Translations under genes and position numbers: made by a program
Part shown: piece after piece, positions 13,681 through 25,960 of the stretch
Numbering within the stretch: position 1 is the first letter of the stretch
Layout: every line of letters begins with the position of its first letter
Notes under the pieces: generated by a model
Databases searched by the model: none
Told to the model about the DNA's origin: nothing
The model's input: only the letters and a program-made list of their open reading frames with translations
Source of the DNA: Augochlora pura
Taxonomy: Eukaryota; Arthropoda; Insecta; Hymenoptera; Halictidae
Assembly (NCBI RefSeq): GCF_028453695.1
Contig: NC_135779.1
Location: 8,754,831-8,818,830, forward strand
Direction: 5' to 3'
Length of the DNA: 64,000 bases

Positions 13681-16600
13681 TGTATTCATAAATATATAAA
13701 GACGTATAGGTGGAACAAGATAATAAGCGTAAGAAGAAAAGGAACGAGGCGCTGCGCATTGGCCGAGCATATATTACATGGGTATGTATATATATGTATA
13801 TATATACGTATATATAAATACATATGTGCTTTTATATATATAGATTTCTCTTTATCTTTTCCGTAAACAAGAATATCGGTGGGTGGTTAGGTAAGATCTT
13901 TGGAGGCTACAGCATTCAAAGGGAATATATATCTTTGTGTGTTTGTTTGGCACGTTTTTTAGTTCCGCTCGAACGTCTCGTCGTTTTTCGTAGGAGCGGT
14001 AAACGTTATTAAGATGGGTTCAACGAGACGACGGCTTCCTTTCTCTCTCGTACACGCTCGATTTTCTTTCGTGTATATATGTATATTCTATATATATATT
14101 TATGTAATATATATGAATATCTGTATATGTATACATATTTTTTTTTGTTCTGGTTTCGATTATTACACGATTACAGCATTATTACACGTTTTGTTACTTT
14201 ACTTTTATACATATATAGTGTAGTATTTTTTGTTTACTTTTACTGTTTTTTTTTTTTTTGTTATATATATATTTTTTTCGACTTTCGAGCTGTCACAGGT
14301 CAACACGCGTGACGCAAAGTAGGTCTCGTGCATGGTTCTCGAAAACCCGTATGAAAACACGGTGCGCATCGTGTTTCCGATACGTTTCGCTACACGGCTC
14401 TAGGGGCCGTGCCGAAAGATTCGTTTCGGGTTGCACAGAAAAAAGGAAACGGTTCTTTAGAGACCGATTTTTTTAGAAACCCGTGACACGTAATGAACGT
14501 CCTGGGAGCCTATTCACCTGCTCCAAACGCAAATCACACATATACATGGACAATAGATATATATTGTATTTTTTTGCTGTTTTTTTTTTGTTACACTCTC
14601 TGCGAAATTTGTTGACCTTAATTTCATGTAAGGATGCTAGCTCAGGCGTCGTCCGCGAGTTAACATCTTAACAAATCGCGCTCGTCAACAAATTCATCGA
14701 CTCGAGTTCGAATATATATGTGTATGTATATATATATATTTTTTTCCCTATATTCTTTTTACTTTTTTTTTTTTTTTTGGTTTTTGCATCGAGTTTACTT
14801 GAGTCTAAGGTCAAAAAATAGCCTCCCCGGAAACATATGTTGCCGCGATACTGCGTTCGTGAACATTCGTTTAGCAGTCGCGCAACGCCGAACACGGTAA
14901 AATTAACAGACGACAATTTCTGAAAAATTAAATTCATTAGCACATCGTAACAAAGCAGTTTCAATTGATTTTTTCTATATCGACCTCATTAATTATAATG
15001 CTCGAAGTTTCGTTAGAGAATCGTGAATGGAGCAAGTGATACAGATCGCTTGTTAATGCAACGAAACAACGGCTCAGGAGGACTTGTAAACTGAGTTGCA
15101 GCTACCACCGTCGATCGACCTCGACGAATCGTACGAAAATACAACAATACTATCGGCAATTCAAACAGCGCCGGTATAATTTCATTTCGAAATATATAGG
15201 AGAAAAGTCGATCATGTAAAAATAGATTTCTTAAGTTAGTCTCTCTTATGCTATTCAACTATTCCATGCTATGTAGCAGACTGTTCTTAATTCGCGTCCA
15301 AATGGTAACGTAATCATTGTACAATCACATGTTTAATTCAAACCTTTGCGTACAGTTAGACCAGAAAGTATATGACAGTGAATTAAATACGAAAGTCGAT
15401 CGGTTCAACAATTTTTCACGGAATACGTGTAACGATATTTCGCATTAACATCTCTTGTACATCACCACGTGGCCCTTAATTTATTCGACTGATACACATT
15501 AGTTGGAAGAGGGCTGCTGCCACGTTCCATGCTAATGGTATGTAAAGTAGATTAAACAACTTAATGCATATTTCACATAAAGGTGTGCACAGCTTCTCCC
15601 CGTTTATTGCTGTCACATTTCTAATGCATATCAACTTTCAAGAGTTAACATTCAATTAGCATGTAACCGGTGTACAGTAATTTAAATAATGGATATCCAT
15701 TAAGTTTTAAATAACTGTTCCACAGTGTCACGAGCCAACAGGAATTGTTGGCTTTTATCTAAAAATATAACAAAATTGTTGAACCCTCTCGGAACCTCTA
15801 CATATTTAGCACATCGTCAGATACCACGATTACCACCTAACCACGCAAAAATTTGACTTGGGCATCTAACACGATTGACTTGCTACCGTTCTAAAAAAGA
15901 CAAAAAAAGAAAGTGAAAGAAAAACTCCAAGAACAGTTTACAGCTGAGTCCATGTTAGTCCATGTGTGAACTTGCAAGAATGTATCGCGTCGTTCTTTAC
16001 CGACGAGAATGAGACGTTAAACTTGCTCGAGCTAATATAGATCAGAGAAAGAACGCGTTAGAGACAATGATTATTGAATTGCGGTGCAAACCGTCGATTT
16101 AGTAAAGCTGACTGAAATGGTGTCTCTTACCTTGCTTGAAACCTTCGCTCCCTTGTCTACTGTGCGGCCGCGCGAACGTCTCGTCAGAGGCTGAAGTACA
16201 AATCGAACCGGTTAAATGCGCCGATCGCCGATTGAACTTTCGAGCAATCGTTAAGCAAAAGAACGAGCGAAAAAAAGAATAGAGGAAGAAAGAGAGAGAT
16301 AGAGAGAGATAGATAGAGAGATAGAGATAGAGACAGAGAAAGAGAAAGAAAAGAGAGAGAGAGAAATGAAAGAAAGAAAAAGCAAGGAGGCTGGTTACCT
16401 TGGGCAGAGGTGCTAGGCGTTGGTTCAGGTTCCCGTTTGACGCGAGGTGTCAGCGATTCCGGCGTGTCGGTACCGTTCTCCGTAGGCTCGTCCTTTCTCG
16501 ACGACGACAAAGAGGATGCCAGGCTGGTCGCCGCGGATCCCGAGTTCCCGACGTTGTTGCTGCTGACGTTGTTGTTGGCCGCCGACGCGCTCCCAGCGTT

Positions 16601-18027
16601 CCCGCTCCTCCCGGTGTTACTACTACCCTCGCCGCTCTGAAAGTCGATACTCATCTTCATTTCCATCATCTCCGGCGAGCCCTGCACGAGATCGGCGCCC
16701 GAGCATGATTGCATCTCTTGACCGGAGATCTCGCCGATCGGTGTGTCCGACGAGCCGCTCAGCTTCCTCGGTCTGCCCCTTTTCCTCTTCGGCGCGGACA
16801 ACGCCGAGCCGAGGAGAGGATGGCTAGACATGTGGTGCATCCTCTTTTGCGAGACGTGGTGGTGAGGCCCGATTTGGTTTATTCTATGTAGACTCGGCGG
16901 TGGTGGAGGTACCGTGTTTTGATTTCCAAGCAACGACGAGGTAATGCTAGGCAAGTCGCACTTGTCCTCGTTTACCTCGGTCAGGCCCTTTATCCTAAGG
17001 GACTCAGCGACTCTCAGGAAGGCGGTTAGCCTGTCCTGGTCGACGCTCACCTCCCCGCGGTACATGAAATCCAAAAGGCTGCGCATGTCCACGTACGGGA
17101 CATCCTTGAGAATGACTATCGGGTGCTTGTCGGGGTGGCCGACGAAAAGGGCCTGCAACACGTACAAGAACAACACGTTCAGTGGCCGCATATATTCGCG
17201 GATACTAATTGTCTCGACCGCGTTACGTATGCTTCGTCCGGAACAATAATGTATTTCTGTATTAAATGAAATTATGGTAAGCATATAAAATTCTATACAT
17301 TCTACAATGTGTACTTGAAATGCTTACAGCGACTCGTATTAATATTCGGACACCTTCTAAAATAGAATAACTCTTTCCAGAGTGGATCAAATGACTTGCA
17401 CTTCTTTCGGATGTCGGAGAGACTAATTTATTAGGCAATATTTATTTTTTCATAAACTGCAAATGTTTGAAATGAAAAAAAAAAATAAGAAACTCGCGTT
17501 TTGCAGTGAAACTTGGAAACGGGTAATTTTTACATCTTGACTGTGCGTTAACCAATTCCAGTGAATCTTTTTTTAAATTTCCGCTTCGGGTTTAAATGAA
17601 AGGAAGTTAAAAAACAAGCGATTTTTAATAATTTGCTGTTTCAAGTAATAGTAAAATCAGAAGTATTTTAGTAGTTGTGCCGTAACTAGCTCTTTCAATA
17701 TTAAAAAAAAATTCAAGTTATTTAGTTTGGTTTTTAAAAAGCTGTTGAGTGTCAAAGGGTGTTCACATACTTTATGCCGGGGTGTATAGGGCTTCATTTG
17801 TTCTTGTTCTAGCGTCGAGAGTACATACATCGGTACGCAGTGTAGGAGGATCTTACCTGAAAGTAGGGGCTACACGCCGACAGCACCATTTTGTGTGCCC
17901 TGAGTAGCTGACCCTCAACGGCCAGCGTAACGTCGACGAACGACTCGTCATGGAGTAGTTGGTCGAAAACGGAGAGTAGGTTACTTTGATGATTATTCCA
18001 GCGCAGACAAAACCTCTGCGACGCCAT
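9895..18027 (-). CDS. ttk: Tramtrack, 69-type isoform (BTB + two C2H2 zinc fingers), spliced
   Basis: Exons on the minus strand: 18027-17857, 17152-16399, 10457-9895; with the optional cassette 16190-16131 the product is 515 aa, without it 495 aa. All junctions are GT..AG with matching phases (0, then 1). Residues 1 to about 118 are the BTB/POZ domain, starting MASQRFCLRW and including LSACSPYF and FMYRGEV, the ttk-group dimerisation and co-repressor module. A KRKRGRPRKLSGSS block (AT-hook/NLS-like) and a Ser/Asn-rich linker follow. Near residues 422-445 and 452-475 are two C-x2-C-x12-H-x4-H fingers (CTVCHRTYTHISNF..., CPVCFKEFTRKDN...), the type found in Drosophila TTK69. Ttk is a nuclear repressor controlling cell fate, the cell cycle and epithelial development. 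I start at 18027 because MASQRF is the conserved N-terminus and its context is good (GCGATGG); an in-frame ATG at 18075 would add 16 residues. The tail after the fingers is only about 20 residues, and I see no PxDLS CtBP motif in it. Confidence 0.93.
12186..12216 (-). promoter_or_regulatory. candidate recursive (zero-length exon) splice site in ttk intron
   Basis: Read on the minus strand, a pyrimidine-rich tract (TTGCTTTGTTCTCTTTGCG) ends in CAG at 12195-12193 and is followed at once by GTGAGTTG. That is a full 3' splice site fused to a strong 5' splice site, the layout of ratcheting points in long Drosophila introns. As an ordinary phase-1 acceptor it would instead give about 12 residues and then a stop (12192 onward). 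It lies roughly 4 kb into the intron after the cassette exon. Confidence 0.45.
13656..13681. repeat. (TA)n microsatellite
   Basis: Uninterrupted TA/AT run inside a longer block of ATATAC/ATATGT-type repeats (13620-13830) in the ttk intron. Confidence 0.9.
16131..16190 (-). CDS. ttk: ttk 60-nt in-frame cassette exon
   Basis: On the minus strand an acceptor (GTACTTCAG) precedes 16190 and a strong donor (CAAG|GTAAGA) follows 16131. The 60 bases keep phase 1 at both ends, so inclusion or skipping leaves the frame intact. It encodes about 20 residues (SDETFARPHSRQGSEGFKQ) joined to the common exon's STSAQ and to either downstream exon. The reading has no stop in the phase required, and both boundaries fit the neighbouring exons exactly. 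It sits only 208 bp after the common-exon donor. No known domain is visible; it would lengthen the linker between the BTB domain and the fingers. Read-through of the preceding intron would also stay open into this exon, but that stretch is a low-complexity Leu/Ser/Phe translation. Confidence 0.7.
16262..16381. repeat. imperfect (GA)n tract = long polypyrimidine tract in ttk transcript
   Basis: About 120 bp of GAGAGATA/GAAAGA repeats on the plus strand. In the ttk transcript this is a CU-rich tract filling most of the 208-nt intron between the common exon and the 60-nt cassette, where it could affect cassette splicing (inference). Confidence 0.85.
16399..17152 (-). CDS. ttk: ttk common exon 2 (BTB second half, AT-hook-like block, linker)
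   Basis: The acceptor GTGTTGCAG precedes 17152 (Ala-Leu-Phe-Val) and the donor after 16399 is CCCAAG|GTAACC. The 754-nt length leaves phase 1. It encodes the second half of the BTB domain (HPDKHPIVILKDVPY, FMYRGEV, ESLRIKGLTEVNEDK), then Pro- and His-rich linkers, PKRKRGRPRKLSGSS and Ser/Asn/Gly runs ending PSTSAQ. It is shared by all ttk isoforms seen here. Confidence 0.95.
17857..18027 (-). CDS. ttk: ttk initiator coding exon (BTB first half)
   Basis: 57 codons from MASQRFCLRWNNHQS to ACSPYFQ, ending at the consensus donor CAG|GTAAGA in phase 0. This is the first half of the BTB domain and is close to the Drosophila Ttk N-terminus. A 704-nt intron separates it from the common exon. Confidence 0.95.
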
Positions 18028-18237
18028 CGCTTCGCTTCTCAGATCCGCCAAGTTACCGTTAATGTCCGCTAACATCAGATCTAGTGTCGATCTTTTTATT
18101 GGTATTGCTGCCGCCGCCTCGTCGTCGCTTCGTTTCGACTTCTTCGACGAAGCCGCTTGCTCTTGCTCGTGCTCCTGCTCTGTCTCGTGCTCTCTTCTTC
18201 ATCGGCCACAGCTTATCATATCCTTCCCTCTCGTGAT
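18028..18237 (-). other. ttk: ttk 5' UTR part of first coding exon
   Basis: Upstream of the initiator ATG, the minus strand has a strong 3' splice site (TTGTCTTGTTGCTGTTTTGCCGTGTAG) just before 18237, so the coding exon probably begins there and is joined to one or more remote first exons. The leader is purine-rich (GAGCAAGAGCAAG-type) and contains short upstream ATGs in other frames. An in-frame ATG at 18075 is the alternative start. Confidence 0.55.
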
Positions 18238-19538
18238 CTACACGGCAAAACAGCAACAAGACAATGGTAAATGCGGGGATCCCGGGAAACCGTGCGCGGT
18301 TAACCTTTGGATGGCGGACATGCTTGAACATTTATAGCAGCGGCGGCTACATCCATTTAAATCTGTACGGTTAACTTTCATTTGTATATTACTAAAACGT
18401 CTTTGGGATTAAAGTTAATCCTTTCATTAGTTTCAATATCAACAGTTAACAATTAAATGTAACCGCCGCATAATAATCAGATGAAATGTTTGTTACTCTG
18501 AATTCAAATGGACCCGGCGCCCGTCATCCGAGGGTTAATCGACGAACTTATCTCTAAGCCGGCGTATCCGATCAATCGCAATTATAAATTATAAACAAAA
18601 GAATCAATTGCCCCCGATGAGAGAACCGCCGCGAAGGAGGTTCCCGTCCAATCGAGCCTCCGAACGCGACAAATGCCAGGAGCAGGCCGGAGTGGGGCTC
18701 TTACAAAAACGCTATTTTCGGAGTCATGTTTATGCAACACACGGTCCCACGATTTAGGAACCTCGCGTACATCCCGTCTCTTAATTTTGGCATTTAAAAA
18801 AAAAAAAGAAGGAAGGAAAGACGGTCTAGGCGGCCATTAATTCCGAGTGGCTGTTGCATAAGCGATCCGCGGGTATCGTCGTTCCGTCCGTCTGTTTCGG
18901 GGCCCCCGTTCGCGCAACACTCGTCGCCGCTACATTCGAAATCGTATCGCCTGGATCCTGGAGCCCTCTAAACCGTTCCACGCGTATACACGCTAACGAC
19001 TGCATACATAATCCATATAAGCTCGCGAGACGATACGCACGAGGTATGAGCGTGGGCGTACGACCCTGGAGGACGTAGGTTGGGCGAATAGGCGACTCGC
19101 TCGGTTCGTGCCTTTTATGTAATTCTCTCCTCACCCCTTCACCGGGCCAATCACGGTCACGTACGCAACGTTTGTTCCACCAAGACCCGCCGGAGAGACG
19201 CGCGTGTAGTCGGGGACGACTTTCCTCGGGCCGGCCAAAGGGCGGAATTGGTTAGCGACGAGGGAAAAGGCTTGGGAACAGCTCCGGACAGGTAGGTCGG
19301 CCATCATCGTCCCACGACAAAAGAGATGGCCCGCGTTCAAACCAAACAGGATCGCCTCTCTCACTCTCTCTCTCTCTCATTCTCTCTTTCACTCAGATGT
19401 TCCACACGAAATCTCGAGACGCGAAATAGAACCTTTTCCCGCAGCGAAGCGGTCAGAGAAAAAAGAGAAGCAGGAAGCGAGCCGGCATCCGTACAGATGA
19501 TACATCCCGCAAGTGGAAAAGAGATAGAGATAGAGACA

Positions 19539-19542
<4 letters not shown>

Positions 19543-19569
<27 letters not shown>
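19543..19569. repeat. (GA)n microsatellite
   Basis: Pure GA run with GATAGAGACAGAG-type flanks from about 19520. A matching CT-rich run lies at 19360-19390. Confidence 0.9.
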
Positions 19570-22500
19570 GGTCCTGGCCTCCGCCTCCTCAATCCTCGCG
19601 ACTATACAAACGTGGAGAAGAGGTCGGCGGGTCGGCCGGGAGAATCAATAGCATTTTCTACGCATTCGGATCGATACCGGGTTCTCCGGTCGGTTTCGCG
19701 CGCAAATCTCGATACACGTATAGACACGGACGCGGAGGACGGGTGGCTCCGCGATGCTGCGATGCCTCCGTGGATCGCGCGCGGCCACCCACGAACCTGC
19801 ACGCGTATATCGTTCGTATATTCGATATAAATGCAGGATGGCTGTTGCTCGACCTTGCTCGACCTTGTTAGTAGCCTGAGTGAATGGTTTTCACGGTGAA
19901 TGGCACGTCATCGTGATGCGGTACACCGTGTGCATTAACGGGCGAGAGCGAGCGGCCGAGCAGGAGGCGAACGGGCAAGCGAGCGAATGAGCGAGCAGGC
20001 GAGACCGCCGCGCCGCTCGTTCTTCTCGGTCGCGATCGGGGATTTCTGAAATGTCGTGCCGCGAGTTTCGATCGTCGCTTCCTTCTTTCGACATCGGCCG
20101 CGCCGAGCGCGCAACCTCCGGCGTTCCTGATAAATGGATTACGTAACAAAATCGTGCAAACTCTCCCCGGTCCAGTCGGCTCGATTAAATCGACTGTGCA
20201 AAACTGGAGCCGGCACGAGAGGAGAGGAGAGCGTGGCGTGCCGCGGCGTGGCGCGCGCGCGACCGACAGTGCCGCGAAGCAGATGATGCCTATCGATCCG
20301 GGAGAACGTTTACAGTGTCCTCTCCGGCTGGTGTCCGTGTAAAAAAGTCGTCTCGCGTAATCGAGAGACGCGACGCACACAGAAGAGCGGTCGCGCGCGA
20401 ACGCCGCGCCGCCGTGATCTAAAAGGACGCTGTAAATCGCTGCACATCCTCCCCCTATATTCCCGCCGCGGTCATTGAAAAACAAAATCTGACCTCCGCC
20501 GTGCCGAGGAAGCTCGGACGGCAAAGTGTTCGCGAGCGTCAGAGGAAACGCAGGAAAAATCGCGAGAACCTAAAGAAAATATCGAGGAAAGATCGGGGAA
20601 GTGAAAAGGAAAAAAATGTCTGACGAGCGTTCTGTTTACTTTGCCGATATCGGTTTGACGTGGTTACGTCAGGGAACCGTGTTGAATCAACTGGAATTTT
20701 TCTCCTTGCGCTAGCGTTATTATCTACATATGTAGCCGGCGACACGTCTGGTTCGCGCGGACGCTTCTCTCCGCTTCCTCTTTCTCCGTTTCCCCGTTCT
20801 CTCGTCGTTCCTTTTTCGCGATCGGTATCTCTCCGTGTTCGCCGAGAAGAAGGGAGTGTTACCAAACGTACACCCAATGAACCGTGCAGGAAAGTTGGCA
20901 AAGGAAACGCGAGCCACTGGTCGGACACGAGGACGGACCGTGATAATGTGCACACGGCGAACCCGCAGGAATCGCTCCTGCGGGATGCCCAGGCTGCGCA
21001 CAATGCTTCGATCGATGATAATTATCTGGACGGTGTTCGCGGCGCTAAATTTTCCAGTGTCCACGATACCGATGGGAATTCTAAAAAAGGCAAGACAAAG
21101 GATCGTTCAACCGCTTACGAGACGTTTGATGCTGCAAGAAACGTTTGCAGCTCGCTCTCGTTGTTGTTCGAAGGAAAATTTTTACGGAAATTTCAGGCAT
21201 CGCCGAACGATTTTAGAGGAGAACTGGCCGAAGGAAACTGCGCAACAGCGGTCCGCCGGGAATTATTCGGAGCACTGTGTACACAATTGCGTTCCTTGAA
21301 AGGTGCACGTTATAACCAGCATCGAGCCACCTCTTAGGCATATTTGTTTAGTCGCACACACCACCGACTGCGACGCCGTGTTCGACCAGTTTTCGACCGA
21401 ACGGGAAAAAAACGCTCGACGCCCGTAGCGACGCGAGCCATGAAATAAGAGCCGTTTTCTGGCGTCGAACGCGAAACGTCACCGCCGGCTCGGATACCAT
21501 TCAGGTTATCAATAGAACCCTCGTAACGAATCCGCGAGACGGACTTCCTTTACGTTCCCCTATTTGCAAGCGAGAAACTTCGTATTCGCGGAAACGACGA
21601 ACACCTGAACGTAACAATTTCCTTATCTACCTTTTTCTGGCTACTTAAAAGATTCGAGAGACATTCGAACCCGCGTGAGAGTTGATACGACGCGTACGAC
21701 GTCATTTGTATTAATTGTGATAATTCCTGCCGATGATAGCTAGCGGTTCGGGGCCTTAGTGGCACGCATTATAGAGTCCACGGCTCCGAAAATAAACGGT
21801 CCTCGTCGGTGTGATTAACAGGCCGCTTCAGCTGTGTTTGACTAAACAATTTTCGAGGACTCGCCGCATTAACGACGGTATAGGGGCCGGTGTGATTAGG
21901 GGTCGAATTAGTCACTAGGATCCGGTATCGTCCGGTCTCGTTAACCCTCGGTTGACGGGCGTCGGGTTCGTTTACAGTTACAAAGATTCCATCTAAATCT
22001 TAATTTTATGACAGCCATTTCTAATTAACAACTATTAATACCGAGTCTAGTGAAAGTATGAACATTGATCGCGAGAAAATGCGTTTAAAGATCTCAAGTC
22101 ATGGATGCCACAGCTACACAAAAATGTTCGTCGACCAAGGATTAAGAATGCTTTCGGAGGCGAGGCGGTGCACCGTTGCGGATTGACGAATCGTTTCGCT
22201 CTAATAACGGGAAATTCGGTGAAGAACCACGAAAGCGAATCGATGGGGATCTAACGGCCGTGCGATCCGTTCGATCACGCGTGCGACCGCGAGAGAGCCG
22301 ACCGATGGAACTCGATTAAACGATATTTACGACTTCTCCTCCCATCGAACAGAGTTATACGGGCTGTAACGAGCAGATACCGAGACTCCGTGAAAACTGT
22401 TTTAATTGAATAGATAACGATATTCGGTTAACGATTCGGAAACAAACGGAACGGCGAGCGATAAACGCGGGCAACAGCAGTACTGCGAGAGAGCCGACTT

Positions 22501-25500
22501 CGGTTCCCCGATGTACCGCTCGTACGAACTTCGTCCCGTTACATTCCCTTAACCATCACGGTCACCACCATTACCATCGGCATCATCGCCACCGAGGCTC
22601 TTCTCTGTCCGACATTATCATCGTCGCCGTCGTAACCGACCCCATTGTTCGTAGGTTACCACTCAGCTATGTACAGACCAGCTCAACAGTCGTGTAATTG
22701 TTTTAAAAAAAAAAAAACGTTCGACACGTCTTTTCCATTTTATAATCAATTCGAAGGCTTCGATGTTTCATGGGTTTTTTAACGAACTACTCTATTTAGA
22801 AATCAAGGATCGTAGCTGAAAAATTGTTTAAGAGGGAATAGTGGATGGTAAACCACAGTGTACGTGGACGGGAAGATCGGTGGATTGATTCTTTTTTCAC
22901 ATCCGCCACAATTACGTCCGCTGCGATTATTAAAATGCTATCCAATGATTATGTTTTGACGCTGTTGCGTAAATAGATTTGCACCGAATGTAATAATTAG
23001 ACTGCGGATCTTTGTGTAAAAAGGGAATTCCCCAGGGACGGTTACAAGCGACAGGAATTAAATAAAATTAAATCGCTTCTGTGAATTATTTTGATTGTTT
23101 GAAAAGAGTGTAATAATATTAGTACCTTTTTACGTCTACACAATTTTACGTTAGCTAGTCATTTTCGACATGAAGGCATAAAATCCGTAGTCTATTAATA
23201 ATAATGATATGTATATTTAAACTTGGACGAGTATGTTACGTCTAATGTGCAAGACGACTGACGTGCAAGATGTAGTAAGAATGATGCATACTATATCAAA
23301 GTTGCAAGACGAATGAATCTCATTAGATTTCATTCGCGTGATTATGCTTTATATAATATGTTACACTCCGACTAAATTGTAGAGGATAATTGATGTTCTT
23401 GTTATTGACACTGGATTATATTCGCCTACAGGTGGGATAAATTTATAAATGCAAAGAACGATTAATAAACGTCTCTGAAGAAAAAAATTTTACGATGTCT
23501 GCATAAGTCCGCAAAGTAATCACGAAGCCAGAGTACGAGTATTAGCAATGTTCACTAATATTCTCGGTATCTGTCTGTTCCTTATAACGACGATCTTAAG
23601 GCTTATTCGTCATTTGCACAAAACCGCAAACGAAGCAGATAAACACGCTTCCTCGAGTAGGAGAGTCTACAATTTTGCAAGGAAAATTGAATACAAGTAG
23701 GCAAATTGAATTTCAAGTATAAACATGTTTTGAGATTGGTCGCGCAAACACGAGTTCGTTTGCGGTCGCATTATTTGTGGCCCCAAGTGTCACACCGCTG
23801 CATTAATTTTGTCTATCGCAAAGAGGACTCCGTGCGGCTGTCAATAAAGTTCAAACTGGCACCAAGCAGTTCTAATTAGTCCAATATTAGTCGTACAAAC
23901 CCGGCGACTGTTTTTCCATCTACTTCGGACACTTAAATTTTCTAATCATTTGCGACGACCGCAAAAAAACATTGATAAACAGATTGCAGTCCTTTGTGTG
24001 TTCGTAGAACAATAATTTCTACCACAAAGAATCTTTTAATATTCATTTAAACTCCAAACACAAATATTGCTATTTAACTGTCTAGTTTCAAACGTGTCCA
24101 GAAGGACCATCTTATAAACACATCGAAAGTATTGTTAAATAAAATTACAAAAATTAAGCACATTCAATTACTTTTACTGATAGAAATTACTGAACACTTA
24201 TAATTCGGTCACTCGAATTTTCGTGATACTACTCCATGCTTCGCTTTATCTAAGATTACAGTTAAGGGGGAGACCGAGTGGCAGCCGACCTTCTGCTAGC
24301 CAATAGCCTTCGGAGCCCAGTTATCGAGAGCTAGTTTTATTGCACGATAAAACAAGAGAAAAGTAGTGTTAAGGTGCTAGCGCCAATCAAGCCCCAAATT
24401 AATGCCTCCTTGGTCCGAATCGCCCTGCACGTCGATCGCGTTTGCAAGGCGACCTGAGGATACGGACGAAAACGCGGCGATGTAGGCTCGCGTGTACACA
24501 TCTAACGCGGCTGACCCCGAAAACAACGAGGTTTCTCCGATGAATAGAGAATGATCTCGGAGCTGACGATGATCAACGAGCAGAAAGAATCGCGTCGTCG
24601 AATAGAAAGAACCGACTCTTGTGTGCCACGGGGCACGGGTCACTTCGTTGCGCGTGCTCGATCGCAGTTTGTGTTGTAAACACAACGAGATATGGGCCAT
24701 CGGCGATGACACCGAGATGTGCTGCACATTGGGCGATTTACCCGCTCGACACTCTCCTACGTACGGGGTGTCGCATTAGACGCGACACTACCTGAGCCGA
24801 GCAACGTTCTCACCGAGACGCGTGCACGCCTGTTGAAACAATCAAACCTGAACAGTTTGGAGGTTTCGGAACATCTGTGCAGATGTCTCGGGAAGAGTAC
24901 TGCTTCCGGTTAATTATCACTCCTGGCTTTTGAAGATGAGCACAATTTGGACCAGCACTTACCCAAAACTATCCGCGTGCAAAGTAAAGAAACGCATGAT
25001 TTCAAAAACGAATAATTTTGCAAACATAGAACGAATTTATCTCGATCATTTCTGGTAACTTCAGCCATCTCGTTTCATTTACTCATGCAACAATGTTACG
25101 CGAACTAGGATTTTTCGTAACTCATCGCGATGTTGCGCCGTTTGCCCATTTCCAAAGAATTTGTAATTCAAAGGCCGGTAAATATCAAAGTCATTACAGA
25201 TATAATTTTGAAATATATGTGCTGGTCTAGATTACGGTTCATGTTTATTTAACTATCGTAAAAGATAGCCAACAAAGAGTAATGTCTAACATTTCAGAAT
25301 TTGCTAAAGTGTTCGATGGTAGGAAACAGTTTAGGAAATACTGGTTTAGACAGTCGATTAGAGCCGTCGAGGCAAATACATATTGATTTCGATACGGTCA
25401 GACTTCGATGACTTGCTACAGTTCCACGTGCAACAATGTACTCGCCCGGTGCATCTGTGACGCGTTCGTTAGCAACGTCGCATCTGTGACACACCGATTA

Positions 25501-25550
25501 CTCATAGATCGCAGTCCACGTATATGACCATCATAAATTCTGAATTTCAA

Positions 25551-25960
25551 GCGAAGGATCGACCGGGGAACAAGGGTTGTCTCTCGCATACATTGCTTCC
25601 TTTACACGTATCTACAATGTATGATGTTTTTCAACTTTGAATTTATCCCTCAAAATAACTAAAGCAATCACAATACACGAAACAGTTTTCAGAGCTGATG
25701 GAGAGCAGACTTTTCAAGCGATCACCGAGAGGAGCGTCGCAACAAAAATTTCTAGTTCTCGACGAAGAATCGAACAGGAAAAGCAAGCATTGTGCTTCGT
25801 ATACGCTGCTTCTTTTATATCTACAACCTATGATATTTTCAAACTTAAAATAAATAAATAATTCTCAATATATCAAACAGTTTGCAACGGTGATGGAGAG
25901 CAGGACTTTTCGAGCGGCCGTCAAGAGAAAACGTCACAATAAAATTCCGAGGGATTCGCG
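25551..25960. repeat. diverged tandem duplication, unit about 195-211 bp
   Basis: Two adjacent similar segments. The first starts near 25553 (GAAGGATCGACC) and the second near 25764 (GAAGAATCGAAC). Shared landmarks in the same order are: a GCTTC(C/T)TTTA block, ATCTACAA followed by TATGAT, TTTTCAAACTT-like, CGAAACAGTTT/CAAACAGTTT, GATGGAGAGCAG (25697 and 25892), CTTTTC(A/G)AGCG and CGTC(G/A)CAA. The offset varies from 195 to 211, showing indels. Confidence 0.7.

Larger units (their letters stand above)
10458..16130 (-). other. ttk intron between cassette/common exon and 69-type exon
   Basis: About 5.7 kb of intron with no recognisable coding exon. It carries extended TA-rich runs (10540-10830, 11990-12070, 13080-13210, 13380-13480, 13620-13830, 14080-14270), CT-rich runs (11370-11480, 12540-12650, 12740-12780) and a candidate recursive splice site at 12193. 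The stretch 14960-16100 is ordinary AT-rich unique sequence. Confidence 0.7.

Noticed and set aside
16184..17284. A single 366-codon minus-strand frame spanning the ttk common exon and beyond
   Set aside because: Both ends are intron: the start is before the acceptor at 17152, and the part after GCCCAAG|GTAACC is a low-complexity Ser/Leu/Phe translation of the (CT)n intron. The spliced exon 17152-16399 is the real unit.
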